A stretch of DNA of 50,270 nt from assembly GCA_913043235.1 (NCBI GenBank), contig CAJWLO010000020.1, positions 1 through 50,270 on the forward strand. The letters run 5' to 3'. Position numbers and translations under genes: made by a program. The notes under the pieces are model-generated. The model made no database searches. It saw only the letters and a list, made by a program, of their open reading frames with translations, and was not told the DNA's origin. This document shows, piece after piece, positions 1 through 9,923 of the stretch. This stretch comes from an uncultured Fidelibacterota bacterium (GTDB lineage Bacteria > Fidelibacterota > Marinisomatia > Marinisomatales > UBA1611). Positions within the stretch are counted from its first letter, which is position 1; every line of letters begins with the position of its first letter.

Positions 1-1268
1 TAATGAAGTATTGTTCCACTAACTGAACCAATAAACAATCCCAAGCCATCACGACGTAAGTATTGAATAACCACTGCAAAGACTACTACTACAAACCCTA
101 CAAATATAATTGTCTCATACAATGTGGACACAGGCGGGCGACTCATTATTACCATTCTTAGATAGATTCCATATGTATGAAATATTAGACCCAGAATCAA
201 AGAACCATAAGATATAATCTTCATCCATTTTGGCTGGATCATCCAACTGAGTCCCAATATAATGAAAGCTAAAATATAAAATGTAACACTGGTATAGAAA
301 AGGTCTGCTTCATTCACCCAGGTTTCTTTTTTCAAAAGGTTTATTTCAGGTTTAGAAGTTGGAATAGATAAAATGCCTAACCTGTAATCTTCAATGGCTG
401 ATATCATTTTATTTTCGTTACCTTCATATCGCCCAGCAAAGTACCTTTCTAGAGCAATAAGAATTTTATCCTGATGTGGCTCATGAGATCTCCCATCCAT
501 TAATTCCCAAGGCGAAAGCCATGTTCCGGTTTTATCCAGATGGGAAGGAGGAATTAATTTCAGTACTTGCGAAGTTTCATTTGAACTGATTTCTTGTAGT
601 TCCAATAAAATATTAATAAGCTCCTTTTCTGTTCTAGACCATTCTTTTTCTGGTTTTTCCATCGTATTTCTATATATCTCAGATATTGATGGTAGATATT
701 TTATAAGGTGAGCATAACTCACTATTTTTCCAGGACTCGAGTTTAACTTTTCTGCTAAAACAGGATCATTGACGCTTATAACAGGCACCAGACAACTAAG
801 ACTATAGGCTATTGCCCTAAAACGCGTAGCATTGAAATAAATTTCTAATAACTGTCTTTCAAAACTGATAAGGGTTTCATCAGGCTTACTTTGGATCTCA
901 CTAATCAACTCAAACTGTTTTTGTAAACCTGAAAAAACCTCATTAAAAACATATTTATGATCGTTATTGGTCCACTCTAAACCCAGACTTGCTACAACTT
1001 CCGGGCTCCGGATATTGAACACCTTTGTTACTTCCTGCCCCTTTTCGGGGTAAAGAGCTAAATCAATGATCCAGTCAATTGCAGAAAGACCGTCATGTTT
1101 TACGGAACGTTTCCCATATAACGCCAATAACTGAGTACGAGCAAAGGTATCCAGCGGTTTTATACGACCACCATCCTGAATCGGAAAATGTCTCTCATCA
1201 AATTCTCCGCCATTTAAAATGGGAATAATCAGATGAAATCCGATTAGAAATCGAATACAAAATTTCAT
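1..1268 (-). CDS. ccsA: Cytochrome c biogenesis protein, CcsA-like, with long N-terminal extracytoplasmic domain (partial)
   Basis: This gene is open from its ATG at 1268 to the left edge, so 422 codons are visible and the C-terminal part is missing. The product probably works with ResB to carry heme across the membrane and attach it to apocytochrome c (System II). A signal-like hydrophobic start (residues about 1-19) is followed by about 300 residues predicted to be outside the membrane, including KPLDTFAR. The first membrane helix begins near residue 327. The segment RPPVSTLYE is typical of the CcsA core. The WWD heme-handling motif would lie beyond the edge and cannot be checked. The start overlaps the resB stop by one base (TAATG), which supports the start choice and translational coupling. 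Confidence 0.85.
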   Translation of the reverse strand, partial: MKFCIRFLIGFHLIIPILNGGEFDERHFPIQDGGRIKPLDTFARTQLLALYGKRSVKHDGLSAIDWIIDLALYPEKGQEVTKVFNIRSPEVVASLGLEWTNNDHKYVFNEVFSGLQKQFELISEIQSKPDETLISFERQLLEIYFNATRFRAIAYSLSCLVPVISVNDPVLAEKLNSSPGKIVSYAHLIKYLPSISEIYRNTMEKPEKEWSRTEKELINILLELQEISSNETSQVLKLIPPSHLDKTGTWLSPWELMDGRSHEPHQDKILIALERYFAGRYEGNENKMISAIEDYRLGILSIPTSKPEINLLKKETWVNEADLFYTSVTFYILAFIILGLSWMIQPKWMKIISYGSLILGLIFHTYGIYLRMVIMSRPPVSTLYETIIFVGFVVVVFAVVIQYLRRDGLGLFIGSVSGTILH

Positions 1269-2392
1269 TATTTATTTCCCGTCATTTGTTTTCGTAACAA
1301 TCTAGGCAGATTAATAACCAAATGTACAAGTAAACCAACGGCCATAATGATACTTGATATATATGGAAATAACCTACCATAATTTTTTACCGCTGCCAGT
1401 ACAGTAGCTTCCCCTTCGGGTGCCTCAATAAATGATGATTGGAAAAAAGTGTAGCCTCTATAGCGGAGTGGTTCATTCATTTGAATCAATACTCTTCTTG
1501 GGAGCCCATCTTCAATCAGATTTATTTCCGAACTGTAACTTTTTGCTATTCCCGTCCCAGGATGTAGAACTTTCTTAAAATCCAATAACTCAATTGAAAA
1601 GGGTAAATAAGTTCGTTTTTTTCGAAATAAAAACTCAAAATTCTGCTTATTTATAGTCGCAGTTTGTATTACAGATTGGCCCAAGATAAGCCCATAAATA
1701 CCATCATAATTGGAGTCAGAGTTTTCAATCTTATAAATAATACCGGAGCGGTTTTGGGCACTCTCTTTTTCCGGTTTCAACTTAATGAGATCAAAATTTT
1801 TCATCATACCTTTATATTGAATATCTGAAGATTTTGTACGCCTCTGGACCTTACAATTATTATAATATTCAATGATCTCAATTACGAAATCAAGATTTTC
1901 ATGAGAAAGTTTATTACTCTTTTTTAATAATGGCTGATCAAAAACTGTGTATTCATCCAAGTTTTTCTTTGAAGTATTGACAACTGCCAGTTCCATCTTA
2001 TGATAATCATCTACATAATTGGACTGTGCACCTTCATAAATAACCATATTACCTTCAGAACTGAAAATGGCCGTCACTCCTGAACCTATAAAAAGTAGAA
2101 CTGCCCCAAGATGTACTATGATGATACCTGCTTTTCTTAATTTCCATATATTGTGTTTAAAAAGCATGGACATTAGGTTCACCAGAATTATGATCATGGT
2201 AAACCTCCCTCCTGGCGCGGGTATAGTATCCCCAAGAAAAGTGATATAAGATGAAAAATATTTCTGTTGGGATGCATAAAGACCAATATCCCGTTGGGCA
2301 ATCGTGCCTAAAACGGTCAAAACCATTAACCAAATCACCGTATAGACAAAAATTTTAGGATGACTTATTGTTTTAATAATCTGTTTCATCAA
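1268..2392 (-). CDS. resB: ResB-like cytochrome c biogenesis protein
   Basis: This 374-residue membrane protein is the likely partner of the following CcsA in System II cytochrome c maturation. It has hydrophobic helices at about residues 13-33, 61-78 and 88-108, then a large extracytoplasmic domain (about 110-335), and a final helix near 341-363. The pattern of three helices, a large loop and one helix is the ResB/Ccs1 layout. The segments IIVHLGAVLLFIG and MNEPLRYRGYTFFQSS are recognisable family signatures. It is shorter than Bacillus ResB, as is common outside Firmicutes. Its start overlaps the upstream lipoprotein stop by four bases (ATGA) and its stop overlaps the ccsA start by one base. 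Identification is from motifs and context. Confidence 0.87.
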   Translation of the reverse strand: MMKQIIKTISHPKIFVYTVIWLMVLTVLGTIAQRDIGLYASQQKYFSSYITFLGDTIPAPGGRFTMIIILVNLMSMLFKHNIWKLRKAGIIIVHLGAVLLFIGSGVTAIFSSEGNMVIYEGAQSNYVDDYHKMELAVVNTSKKNLDEYTVFDQPLLKKSNKLSHENLDFVIEIIEYYNNCKVQRRTKSSDIQYKGMMKNFDLIKLKPEKESAQNRSGIIYKIENSDSNYDGIYGLILGQSVIQTATINKQNFEFLFRKKRTYLPFSIELLDFKKVLHPGTGIAKSYSSEINLIEDGLPRRVLIQMNEPLRYRGYTFFQSSFIEAPEGEATVLAAVKNYGRLFPYISSIIMAVGLLVHLVINLPRLLRKQMTGNK

Positions 2393-2952
2393 ATCTTAGA
2401 ATGATATTTAATAGATGAGCAGAAATTTCTAAAATCTAATTCTAATTCCTTTATACCATCATTACTAGCAGTCAATTTGATATATAACGTACTATTATTC
2501 ATTGAAAGTATCGCAGCTAATATTGCTCTATCACTGCTAGAATCATTGGTCAATTGAAATATCTGATAGGGGCCCAACTCACTTTCGCCACGTTGGGCTT
2601 GTGCCATTATCTCATTTTCTTCTAAGGGTTCTAGACCTATCTGCCCTCGCCACCTATTTACATTGGCTACAGGTCCACCACCGTCTCCACCTAATTCCAT
2701 AACAGATAAATCTCCCATACCAGTGGAAAATGGAACATCAAAACTTGCAATTCTCATTGAAGATCCCTTGGAAGGAATCCATGAATCAGGTTTTTCCCAT
2801 CTAAATTCTGATGATTGTGATTCTAATATTTCGGTTTGCTGAGGGTCATTATGTGTATGACTTTTTGGTAAATAGTAGATCCTGATATCATTCCGCGAAT
2901 CACACGATAACATAAAAGATACTAGAAACAATAAAATTATTTGTTTGATCAT
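2389..2952 (-). CDS. Putative lipoprotein linked to cytochrome c biogenesis
   Basis: This 187-residue protein begins with a hydrophobic stretch ending in a lipobox-like sequence (SFMLSC, Cys at about residue 17), so it is probably lipid-anchored outside the cytoplasmic membrane. The mature part contains WEKPDSWIP, a Gly-rich stretch GGDGGGPVANV and NRWRGQIGLEPL. From memory, a similar 'Gly-Gly...NRWRxQ.GL' pattern occurs in uncharacterised proteins of Planctomycetes and Verrucomicrobia, also near resB/ccsA. No function is established. Its ATGA overlap with resB makes it the first gene of a three-gene operon and suggests an accessory role in heme or apocytochrome handling, which is inference. 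Confidence 0.75.
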   Translation of the reverse strand: MIKQIILLFLVSFMLSCDSRNDIRIYYLPKSHTHNDPQQTEILESQSSEFRWEKPDSWIPSKGSSMRIASFDVPFSTGMGDLSVMELGGDGGGPVANVNRWRGQIGLEPLEENEIMAQAQRGESELGPYQIFQLTNDSSSDRAILAAILSMNNSTLYIKLTASNDGIKELELDFRNFCSSIKYHSKI

Positions 2953-3113
2953 TTTGAAAAATTTAGGTTTTAATTAGAATATTATATTTATATCATTTTG
3001 CATAAAGAATAAAATTACAAAATACGGAGTTTTAATTATTAACAAAAATCATAATTACTAGAATCTATTTTTAATTGTTAATAATCATCTCCAAATATAT
3101 CTTTCGATAAAAA
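2953..3113 (-). promoter_or_regulatory. AT-rich intergenic region, likely promoter of the lipoprotein-resB-ccsA operon
   Basis: This 161-bp spacer separates the mutase stop from the start of the cytochrome c maturation operon. It is very AT-rich with no open reading frame and no convincing hairpin terminator. Being upstream of the operon, it is where a promoter is expected. I do not see a promoter match strong enough to place the -10 and -35 elements. Confidence 0.35.
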
Positions 3114-4772
3114 TTAAAAAAAGGCAGTTTCCTGCCATTCCCCAAATTCTGCTTTCATGGCTGCAATTATTTCACCAAGGGTTGCATATTCTTTGGCAGC
3201 TTCTATGGTTAATGGCATAAGGTTTTCCTTATTTCTACATGCTGCTTGAATAGCAGACAGTGCAATCTGAACTTTCGATTCGTCTCTGGAAGACTTAATA
3301 ACATCCAATCTTTGTCGCTGAGATTTACCTATACGCTCATCAATCTTATGAATAGGAATTTCAATCTCTTCATTTTCCTTCACAAATTTATTAACCCCTA
3401 CCACAATACGTTTATTAGTATCTACTTTCTCTTGATAATTAGAAGAAGACCTTGCAATCTTGCGTTGAAAATAGCCCTGTTCAATAGCAGGAATCGCACC
3501 ACCAATATCTTCAATTTCTTCAAAATATTCTTCCACTCTCGCTTCTAATTGATCTGTCAAATCTTCTACAAACCACGATCCCCCTAAAGGATCTACTACA
3601 TTGGTCACACCTGTTTCATAGGCAATCAATTGTTGTGTTCTCAACGCAATCTCAGCGGCTTTTTCGGTTGGTAGCGCAAGAGTTTCATCCATAGAATTGG
3701 TATGTAAACTTTGTGTTCCACCAAGCACACCTGCCAAAGCCTGAAACCCCGTTCTGGCAATATTGATCTCTGGCTGTTGCGCTGTTAGGCTGCAACCGGC
3801 AGTCTGGGTATGAAAACGAAGTTTCCATGAACTTTCATTTTTCGCACCATATCTTTTTTTCAATCTTTTTGCCCAAATACGGCGAGCAGCACGGAATTTC
3901 GCGATTTCTTCAAAAAAATCTAGATGAGAATTAAAAAAGAATGATAACCTCGGTGCAAAATCATCCACATTCAATCCCGCTGCAATTCCATATTCTACAT
4001 ATGTAAATCCATTAATTAAGGTGAAAGCCAGTTCCTGAGCCGCTGATGATCCGGCTTCACGGATGTGATATCCGCTGATGGATATTGTGTTGAATTTCGG
4101 CATGTGTTCGGTACAATACGCCAGCATGTCAGTAATAATCCGCATCGAAGCGTGTGGTGGGAAAATCCATTCTTTTTGAGCGATAAATTCTTTTAATATA
4201 TCGTTCTGGAGCGTACCACTGAGTTGATCCAAAGATATTCCCTGCTTCTCTGCGACTGCGATATAAAATGCCAGCAAGACTATTGCAGGTCCATTAATCG
4301 TTTGAGATACCGATATTTCGCCTAAATCGATTTCTTGGAAAAGAGCTTCCATATCCAAAAGTGATGAAACACTAACACCACATTTTCCAACCTCACCATC
4401 AGAAATGGGATGATCTGGGTCATATCCCATGAGAGTTGGCATATCGTACGCTACGGATAATCCAGTCTGACCTTTTTCCAAAAGAGATCTGAAGCGTTTA
4501 TTAGTTTCTTCTGGTTTTCCAAAACCAGCGAACTGCCGCATAGTCCAGAGTTTTCCTCGATATAAATTGGGATGGACACCTCGAGTATAGGGGAATTGAC
4601 CAGGGAAGCTCAACTTTTCCATATAATCGTTTCTGGGGGAATCAGGGAAATAGCATAGATCCAGTTTTTCTCCTGAAAGTGTCGCAAAATCAATATTACG
4701 AGATTGGGAATACTCTGTGGCCTTTTCCCACTTACTTAATCCCTGATGGAATAAATTTAATTGTTCATTCAT
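3114..4772 (-). CDS. B12-dependent acyl-CoA mutase large subunit with isobutyryl-CoA mutase-type active site
   Basis: This 552-residue protein matches the catalytic TIM-barrel subunit of the methylmalonyl-CoA mutase family, without a fused B12-binding domain. It probably interconverts acyl-CoA carbon skeletons with adenosylcobalamin and a separate small subunit that is not in this window. Key segments are [30 protein letters not shown] and [11 protein letters not shown]. Methylmalonyl-CoA mutase uses Tyr89 and Arg207 (P. shermanii numbering) to bind the substrate carboxylate. Here these positions are Phe81 and Gln199, the pair described for isobutyryl-CoA mutase (Phe80/Gln198). Ala108 occupies the position that is Asp117 in 2-hydroxyisobutyryl-CoA mutase. 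An automatic label of methylmalonyl-CoA mutase would therefore probably be wrong in substrate. The exact substrate is not proven. Confidence 0.9.
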   Translation of the reverse strand: MNEQLNLFHQGLSKWEKATEYSQSRNIDFATLSGEKLDLCYFPDSPRNDYMEKLSFPGQFPYTRGVHPNLYRGKLWTMRQFAGFGKPEETNKRFRSLLEKGQTGLSVAYDMPTLMGYDPDHPISDGEVGKCGVSVSSLLDMEALFQEIDLGEISVSQTINGPAIVLLAFYIAVAEKQGISLDQLSGTLQNDILKEFIAQKEWIFPPHASMRIITDMLAYCTEHMPKFNTISISGYHIREAGSSAAQELAFTLINGFTYVEYGIAAGLNVDDFAPRLSFFFNSHLDFFEEIAKFRAARRIWAKRLKKRYGAKNESSWKLRFHTQTAGCSLTAQQPEINIARTGFQALAGVLGGTQSLHTNSMDETLALPTEKAAEIALRTQQLIAYETGVTNVVDPLGGSWFVEDLTDQLEARVEEYFEEIEDIGGAIPAIEQGYFQRKIARSSSNYQEKVDTNKRIVVGVNKFVKENEEIEIPIHKIDERIGKSQRQRLDVIKSSRDESKVQIALSAIQAACRNKENLMPLTIEAAKEYATLGEIIAAMKAEFGEWQETAFF

Positions 4773-4781
4773 GAATAATAT

Positions 4782-6503
4782 TTAATCTTTAGGTCGGCCT
4801 TTTCTAAAAAGAGACCAACCTTCATATAACATCCATATAATAAGGGTGGCTAATATACCATCAATCATCAATAGAAAGTGATTGTTCTCAACGAAGGATT
4901 GAGCTTGTATTACCAAAGATATAATGGTAGTTAGAGTAACAAGAATGAATGGTATCACGAGGAGAATAACAGGTTTTTTCCTTTTCCAAAAATAAATAGA
5001 AATCATCATTAATGTTAGAGCAGCCAACATTTGATTAGATGCACCAAAGATAGGCCAAAGAGCCCAGCCTGCCTGAATCTCTTTCCCGGAAATTGGATCT
5101 TTCACATGCCAAAGTGTAAGTAATAATGCGGGGACGATTGCGACAATAGTTGCTGTATATCTATTTTTTAAGATCGAGAAGTTTATTACCTGCCCAATTT
5201 CCATTAATATAAATCGCTGAATGCGAGTGGCTGTATCCAAGGTCGTTGCAGCAAATGAGATCACCAGCACAGCCATAATTGTTTTTGATAAAGCTGGAGG
5301 AATACCCAAAGATTCAATTAAAGCTCCACCGCCCAGCACAAAGGCTGTTGCCTTATTTGTTGACGCATTGGCCCATGTATCATAATAAACGTGCCAATTT
5401 AAATCTTCTACAGGGCCCACTGATGGCAAACTACAATTTGTCACAAGTGAAATGCCTGCAACTGCAGCAATTGTGGAAACTAAAGCCAATGTCCCTTCAC
5501 CCAACATAGCACCATATCCAATAATTTTAGTATCTATCATATTGGCAACTTGCTTTGATGTCGTTCCAGAAGCAACCAAACCATGAAAGCCACTGATGGC
5601 GCCACAGGCAATGGTAACAAATAATAAAGGAAACAAATTGGGAACGCCCTCTCCTGAAATTCGAACCATGGGGGCTTCTACTACCGGCTGTGCTATAGCT
5701 ATTCCAATAAAAATCAAAGCCAATCCCACCACTAATTGGTGGCTGTTGATATAATCCCGTGGTTGAAGCAAGAGCCATACCGGAAGCAAACTGGCAATCC
5801 CGGAATACACAAAAAGTAAAATGATCCAGAGTGTGGATTGAGTAGATTTATCAATCCCAACGAACTCAAATGACAAAGGAGTAAATGAACCAAAATACAC
5901 AAAAAGATAAAGCAAGATTAGTGCAACGATGGATGGGATTAATGCATCCATCTTTTTTTTGTAAAGCAGAAATCCAACAATGATAGCGATAATTATTTCA
6001 ATATTCACCGGGAGTACAGCTGTGGGTACGTTTACAAACAATCCAGCAATGGCCATGGCGAAAACAGCTAGCACCAACCAACTCAACATCATGACAAAAA
6101 TGAGAAACATGGTACGCACACGTTTATTGATGATGGTGCCTGTGATATCTGCGATAGTTTTACCCTTCTCCCGAACGGAAACTACCAGCGCCCCAAAATC
6201 ATGAACAGCGCCCATAAAGATTGTCCCCAAAACAATCCAAAGAAATGCAGGTAGCCATCCCCAAAATGCTGCGATGCATGGTCCAATGATAGGCGCCGCA
6301 CCAGCTATGGATGTAAAATGATGGCCAAACAGGATTTCTTTTTTCGTCGGAACAAAATCAATACCATCCTCAAATTCCTGAGATGGCACAATCTCGGAAA
6401 ATTCTTTTATTGAATAAATTTTATATGCAATAAAATTCGCATAAAACCTATAGCCCAGCCCAAAAATGATTAGTCCGGCTAATAAAAGGAAAAGAGAATT
6501 CAA
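4782..6503 (-). CDS. cstA: Carbon starvation protein CstA-family transporter
   Basis: This is a 573-residue polytopic membrane protein of the CstA family, whose characterised members take up peptides or pyruvate. The N-terminal part carries the family segments FGHHFTSIAGAAPIIGP and AFWGWLPAFLWI. Later segments such as SGFHGLVASGTTSKQ and FAATTLDTATRIQRF are equally typical. It is about 130 residues shorter than E. coli CstA, as in many homologues. It lies 9 bp upstream of the mutase on the same strand and only 3 bp after dxs, so it is probably co-transcribed. The transported substrate cannot be told from sequence. Confidence 0.9.
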   Translation of the reverse strand: MNSLFLLLAGLIIFGLGYRFYANFIAYKIYSIKEFSEIVPSQEFEDGIDFVPTKKEILFGHHFTSIAGAAPIIGPCIAAFWGWLPAFLWIVLGTIFMGAVHDFGALVVSVREKGKTIADITGTIINKRVRTMFLIFVMMLSWLVLAVFAMAIAGLFVNVPTAVLPVNIEIIIAIIVGFLLYKKKMDALIPSIVALILLYLFVYFGSFTPLSFEFVGIDKSTQSTLWIILLFVYSGIASLLPVWLLLQPRDYINSHQLVVGLALIFIGIAIAQPVVEAPMVRISGEGVPNLFPLLFVTIACGAISGFHGLVASGTTSKQVANMIDTKIIGYGAMLGEGTLALVSTIAAVAGISLVTNCSLPSVGPVEDLNWHVYYDTWANASTNKATAFVLGGGALIESLGIPPALSKTIMAVLVISFAATTLDTATRIQRFILMEIGQVINFSILKNRYTATIVAIVPALLLTLWHVKDPISGKEIQAGWALWPIFGASNQMLAALTLMMISIYFWKRKKPVILLVIPFILVTLTTIISLVIQAQSFVENNHFLLMIDGILATLIIWMLYEGWSLFRKGRPKD

Positions 6504-6506
6504 GTG

Positions 6507-8450
6507 TTAAGAAAAAGCAGGTTCTTTTTTAAATCTAACTGATTTTTGAATCGTGGTTGCAATGCCGGAAGGATCCAATCCAATCATAGATAAAATTTGA
6601 TCTCGGGTGCCATGTTCTACAAAAGAATCAGGCAATCCTAATTTCTGGAATTGACCAGAGTATCCATTCTCCAAAAGCCAACTGGCAACACCATCGCCAA
6701 ATCCTCCAATCACAGTTCCCTCTTCAATGGTAATGATATTTGAAAAATTATTTTTCATAGACCGCAGATAGGCTTCATCCATGGGTTTGATAAATCGACA
6801 GTTGACAACTTCGCAAGATATATCTGATGCATTTAATTGTTTAGAAACATCTAATGCAGAATAAACCATGGGTCCAACTGCTAAGATTGCAACATCGGAA
6901 CCATGCTGTTCAATTTCCCACGATCCGATAGGAATAAGCTCAGCCTGACCATTTTCATCAAATTCTACTGAACTTGCTTTTGGGTAACGAATTGAAAAGG
7001 GCTGATCTTTAATATTGAGTGCGGTATAAAGCAAATGTCTGAACTCGTTTCCACTTTTTGGTGCTGTGACAATCATGTTTTGAATACACCGCATGTAGGC
7101 AAGATCCAAAGCACCGTGGTGTGTTGGTCCATCTTCACCGGCGATCCCGGAACGGTCCATACAAAAAATAACGGGAAGATTCTGGATCGCACAATCATGG
7201 ATAATATGATCATAGGCACGCTGTAAAAATGTAGAATAGATGGCCGCGATGGGACGAATCCCTTCAGAAGCTAGACCTGCTGCAAATGTTATACCATGAC
7301 CTTCTGCGATACCCACGTCATAATATCTATTTGGAAACTCTTTCGAATAAGGGACCAAGCCTGTACCTTCACGCATTGCTGCTGTAATACAGACGATATC
7401 TTCCCGATTTCGAGCAACTTCGCACGAGAGTTTTCCAAATACATCCTGGAAAATAGGACCTGACTGATTTGGGAATTTAGGTTCAATTTTATAGGGCCGT
7501 GCTTCTTTTTTACCATTTGGTTTCACTGCATGGTATTTTACCGCATCATCATGGTATTCACCTTTTTTATTATCTACCGTGACCATACCCTTTCCTTTTT
7601 TCGTAATAACATGAAGCAAAACAGGTGTTTTAATATCTTTTATATTGTCCAAGGTATGGATGACTTCATCAAGGTCATGACCATTGATGGGGCCAAAATA
7701 ACGGAATCCTAATTCGTGAAATAGCATACCAGGTACAATCAAACTTTTCAAACTTTCATCAATCTTACGAATAAAATTTCGGGTCTTTGTTTTTCCTAAT
7801 GGAATCATACCTGTAAGCTCCCAGATTTCATTGCGTATCCTATTATATAGTGGATTGGAAATTAGTCTTGTGAAATAGGTAGATATTGCTCCAACGTTTG
7901 GACTGATAGACATTTCATTGTCATTTAAAATAACTAAGAGTTGACGCCCTATATGACCTGCATTGTTAATTCCTTCAAATGCCAATCCACCTGTCATAGA
8001 TCCATCACCAATGATTGCGGCAACTCGATAATTACCATTGGTTTGATATCGTGCTTCAGTAATACCTAAAGCAGCAGAAATTGACGTTGATGCATGCCCA
8101 GCACCAATTACATCATATTCACTTTCGCTACGTTTTAAAAATCCACTCAACCCTCTAAACTTGCGAATTGTGGTAAAATCCTTAAACCGACCTGTTAATA
8201 GCTTATGGGCATACCCTTGGTGTCCAACATCCCAAATCAATTTATCCCTTGGTGTCTTATAGATATAGTGAAGTGCCACCGTAAGCTCGATGACCCCCAA
8301 TGTGGGTGCTAAATGTCCCCCAATCTCAGTGATTGTATTTATAGTATAATTACGAATCTCATCACAAAGTTCATGAAGTTCTTGGTTTGAAAATCCCCTT
8401 ATATCTTCCGGAGCATTAATATTTGGTAAAAATTTAAGTTGCATGAGCAT
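6507..8450 (-). CDS. dxs: 1-deoxy-D-xylulose-5-phosphate synthase
   Basis: This 647-residue thiamine-diphosphate enzyme condenses pyruvate with glyceraldehyde 3-phosphate, the first step of the MEP isoprenoid pathway in the cytoplasm. The N-terminal TPP domain has GGHLAPTLGVIEL (His46) and GDGSMTGG (148-155). The pyrimidine-binding domain contains YYDVGIAEGHG with the catalytic Glu, plus DRSGIAGEDGPTHHG. The C-terminal transketolase-like domain ends near LGLPDSFVEHG. Length and motif order are normal. The start is either 8450 or the second ATG at 8444. Both overlap the 3' end of pdxT, consistent with coupling. The MEP enzyme IspH lies three genes upstream. Confidence 0.97.
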   Translation of the reverse strand: MLMQLKFLPNINAPEDIRGFSNQELHELCDEIRNYTINTITEIGGHLAPTLGVIELTVALHYIYKTPRDKLIWDVGHQGYAHKLLTGRFKDFTTIRKFRGLSGFLKRSESEYDVIGAGHASTSISAALGITEARYQTNGNYRVAAIIGDGSMTGGLAFEGINNAGHIGRQLLVILNDNEMSISPNVGAISTYFTRLISNPLYNRIRNEIWELTGMIPLGKTKTRNFIRKIDESLKSLIVPGMLFHELGFRYFGPINGHDLDEVIHTLDNIKDIKTPVLLHVITKKGKGMVTVDNKKGEYHDDAVKYHAVKPNGKKEARPYKIEPKFPNQSGPIFQDVFGKLSCEVARNREDIVCITAAMREGTGLVPYSKEFPNRYYDVGIAEGHGITFAAGLASEGIRPIAAIYSTFLQRAYDHIIHDCAIQNLPVIFCMDRSGIAGEDGPTHHGALDLAYMRCIQNMIVTAPKSGNEFRHLLYTALNIKDQPFSIRYPKASSVEFDENGQAELIPIGSWEIEQHGSDVAILAVGPMVYSALDVSKQLNASDISCEVVNCRFIKPMDEAYLRSMKNNFSNIITIEEGTVIGGFGDGVASWLLENGYSGQFQKLGLPDSFVEHGTRDQILSMIGLDPSGIATTIQKSVRFKKEPAFS

Positions 8451-9048
8451 GGTTTAACTTTTTGTAAAAATATTGGCTGGAAGTATCAAAAAGAACTTCA
8501 TGAAATATATCAATCTCATTTAATTCGGGATGAAAAGAAAGGCCCAAATGATGTTCGGATAAAACTGCCACCGGGACACCATCGAATTTCCCAAGAATTT
8601 GTATATTAACTCCTATTTCTGAAATTATAGGTGCACGAATAAATGTTGTAGCTAACTCGAATTTATGAATAGAATTGAAACAATAGGTTACGATTTTCGT
8701 GGAAGATTCTATTTGTCGGCCATACGCATTTCTATCCACAACGATATCTAATAATCCCAAAGGTTTCACTCTTTTATCTGTTACATCTCTTGCCATCATA
8801 ATGAGTCCTGCACAGGTTCCCAAAACAGGATGATCTTTTGCAAACTCATTCAATGGACTCCACAGTTTCAATGAATTAATCAATAGAGACATTGTTGTGG
8901 ATTCCCCTCCAGGAATAACCAATCCATCAATTAAATCTAAATCTGACGCGACCTTAACTGGGACAGATTGAATTTCTAATCGCTCAAACACTCGATGGTG
9001 CAAGGCAAAATCACCCTGCAGTTCTAAAACGCCGACTTTAATTACCAA
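8434..9048 (-). CDS. pdxT: Pyridoxal 5'-phosphate synthase glutaminase subunit PdxT
   Basis: This 204-residue class I glutamine amidotransferase releases ammonia from glutamine and channels it to PdxS. The expected elements are present: VLELQGDF at the N-terminus, the oxyanion segment PGGESTT (46-52), the nucleophile Cys79 in GTCAG, and the His173-Glu175 pair in SFHPEL. The gene overlaps the end of pdxS by 7 bases and the start of dxs by 17, so translation is probably coupled. Length is normal for the family. Confidence 0.96.
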   Translation of the reverse strand: MVIKVGVLELQGDFALHHRVFERLEIQSVPVKVASDLDLIDGLVIPGGESTTMSLLINSLKLWSPLNEFAKDHPVLGTCAGLIMMARDVTDKRVKPLGLLDIVVDRNAYGRQIESSTKIVTYCFNSIHKFELATTFIRAPIISEIGVNIQILGKFDGVPVAVLSEHHLGLSFHPELNEIDIFHEVLFDTSSQYFYKKLNHAHAT

Positions 9049-9923
9049 CCTCGCTCTTGGAGCCTCTCCTCGTGAGGAATTTCAGACATATCTAAACCTT
9101 TCATTGCACGTTTAAGTCCTGAACTTGCGTCTGCTACTCGTCCTGCATCCTGATAAAATGTTGTTGCTTCTACCACTGCTTTTGCCCTTACAGCAGGATC
9201 ATCACTTTTAAAAATCCCTGATCCAACGAATACAGATTCTGCGCCTAGTTGCATCATGAGGGATGCATCTGCAGGTGTGGCAACCCCGCCTGCCGCAAAA
9301 TTTGGCACAGGAAGTTTTCCAAGTTTCGCAACTTGTTGAATTAAGGATAATGGTGCGCCTAAATTTTTAGATTCTGCAACCAATTCATCTTGATCTAGCC
9401 TTGTAACTCTCTTGATTTCCGTCATCACAGTACGCATATGACGAACTGCTTCAACGATATTACCACTACCGGCTTCACCTTTTGTTCTAATCATGGCAGT
9501 TCCTTCAGCAATCCTTCGTAAAGCTTCACCTAAGTTTCTGCAACCACATACGAATGGAATTTTAAATTCATGTTTCCAAATATGGTTATGTTCATCTGCT
9601 GGTGTCAGTACTTCACTTTCATCAATAAAATCTATTTCAAGTGTTTCAAGCACCTGTGCTTCTGCAAAATGACCTATTCTGCATTTTGCCATAACAGGTA
9701 TAGATACTTGTTCCTGGATGTCACGGATCATTTCCGGATCACTCATACGGGAAATACCTCCATCCTTGCGGATGTCTGCAGGAATCCGTTCCAGTGCCAT
9801 CACTGCACATGCACCTGCATCCTCAGCGATTTTTGCCTGATCAGATGTTGTTACATCCATGATGACACCACCTTTTAACATTTCTGCAAGGCCAACCTTA
9901 ACTTCAAAAGTCCCTTTACTCAT
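9042..9923 (-). CDS. pdxS: Pyridoxal 5'-phosphate synthase subunit PdxS
   Basis: This 293-residue TIM-barrel enzyme makes PLP from ribose 5-phosphate, glyceraldehyde 3-phosphate and ammonia supplied by PdxT. The sequence is highly conserved: GGVIMDV (Asp23), [26 protein letters not shown] (the Schiff-base Lys80) and [11 protein letters not shown] (the second catalytic Lys148). The PdxS/PdxT route is independent of deoxyxylulose 5-phosphate, so Dxs next door is needed for isoprenoids and thiamine but not for PLP. The start overlaps the end of ispH by 8 bases. Confidence 0.98.
   Translation of the reverse strand: MSKGTFEVKVGLAEMLKGGVIMDVTTSDQAKIAEDAGACAVMALERIPADIRKDGGISRMSDPEMIRDIQEQVSIPVMAKCRIGHFAEAQVLETLEIDFIDESEVLTPADEHNHIWKHEFKIPFVCGCRNLGEALRRIAEGTAMIRTKGEAGSGNIVEAVRHMRTVMTEIKRVTRLDQDELVAESKNLGAPLSLIQQVAKLGKLPVPNFAAGGVATPADASLMMQLGAESVFVGSGIFKSDDPAVRAKAVVEATTFYQDAGRVADASSGLKRAMKGLDMSEIPHEERLQERGW

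Noticed and set aside
5527..5778. 83-codon frame inside cstA, and similar out-of-frame open frames inside dxs, nqrB, nuoM and xseA
   Set aside because: They are shadows of strongly conserved genes in another frame, with no independent motif.
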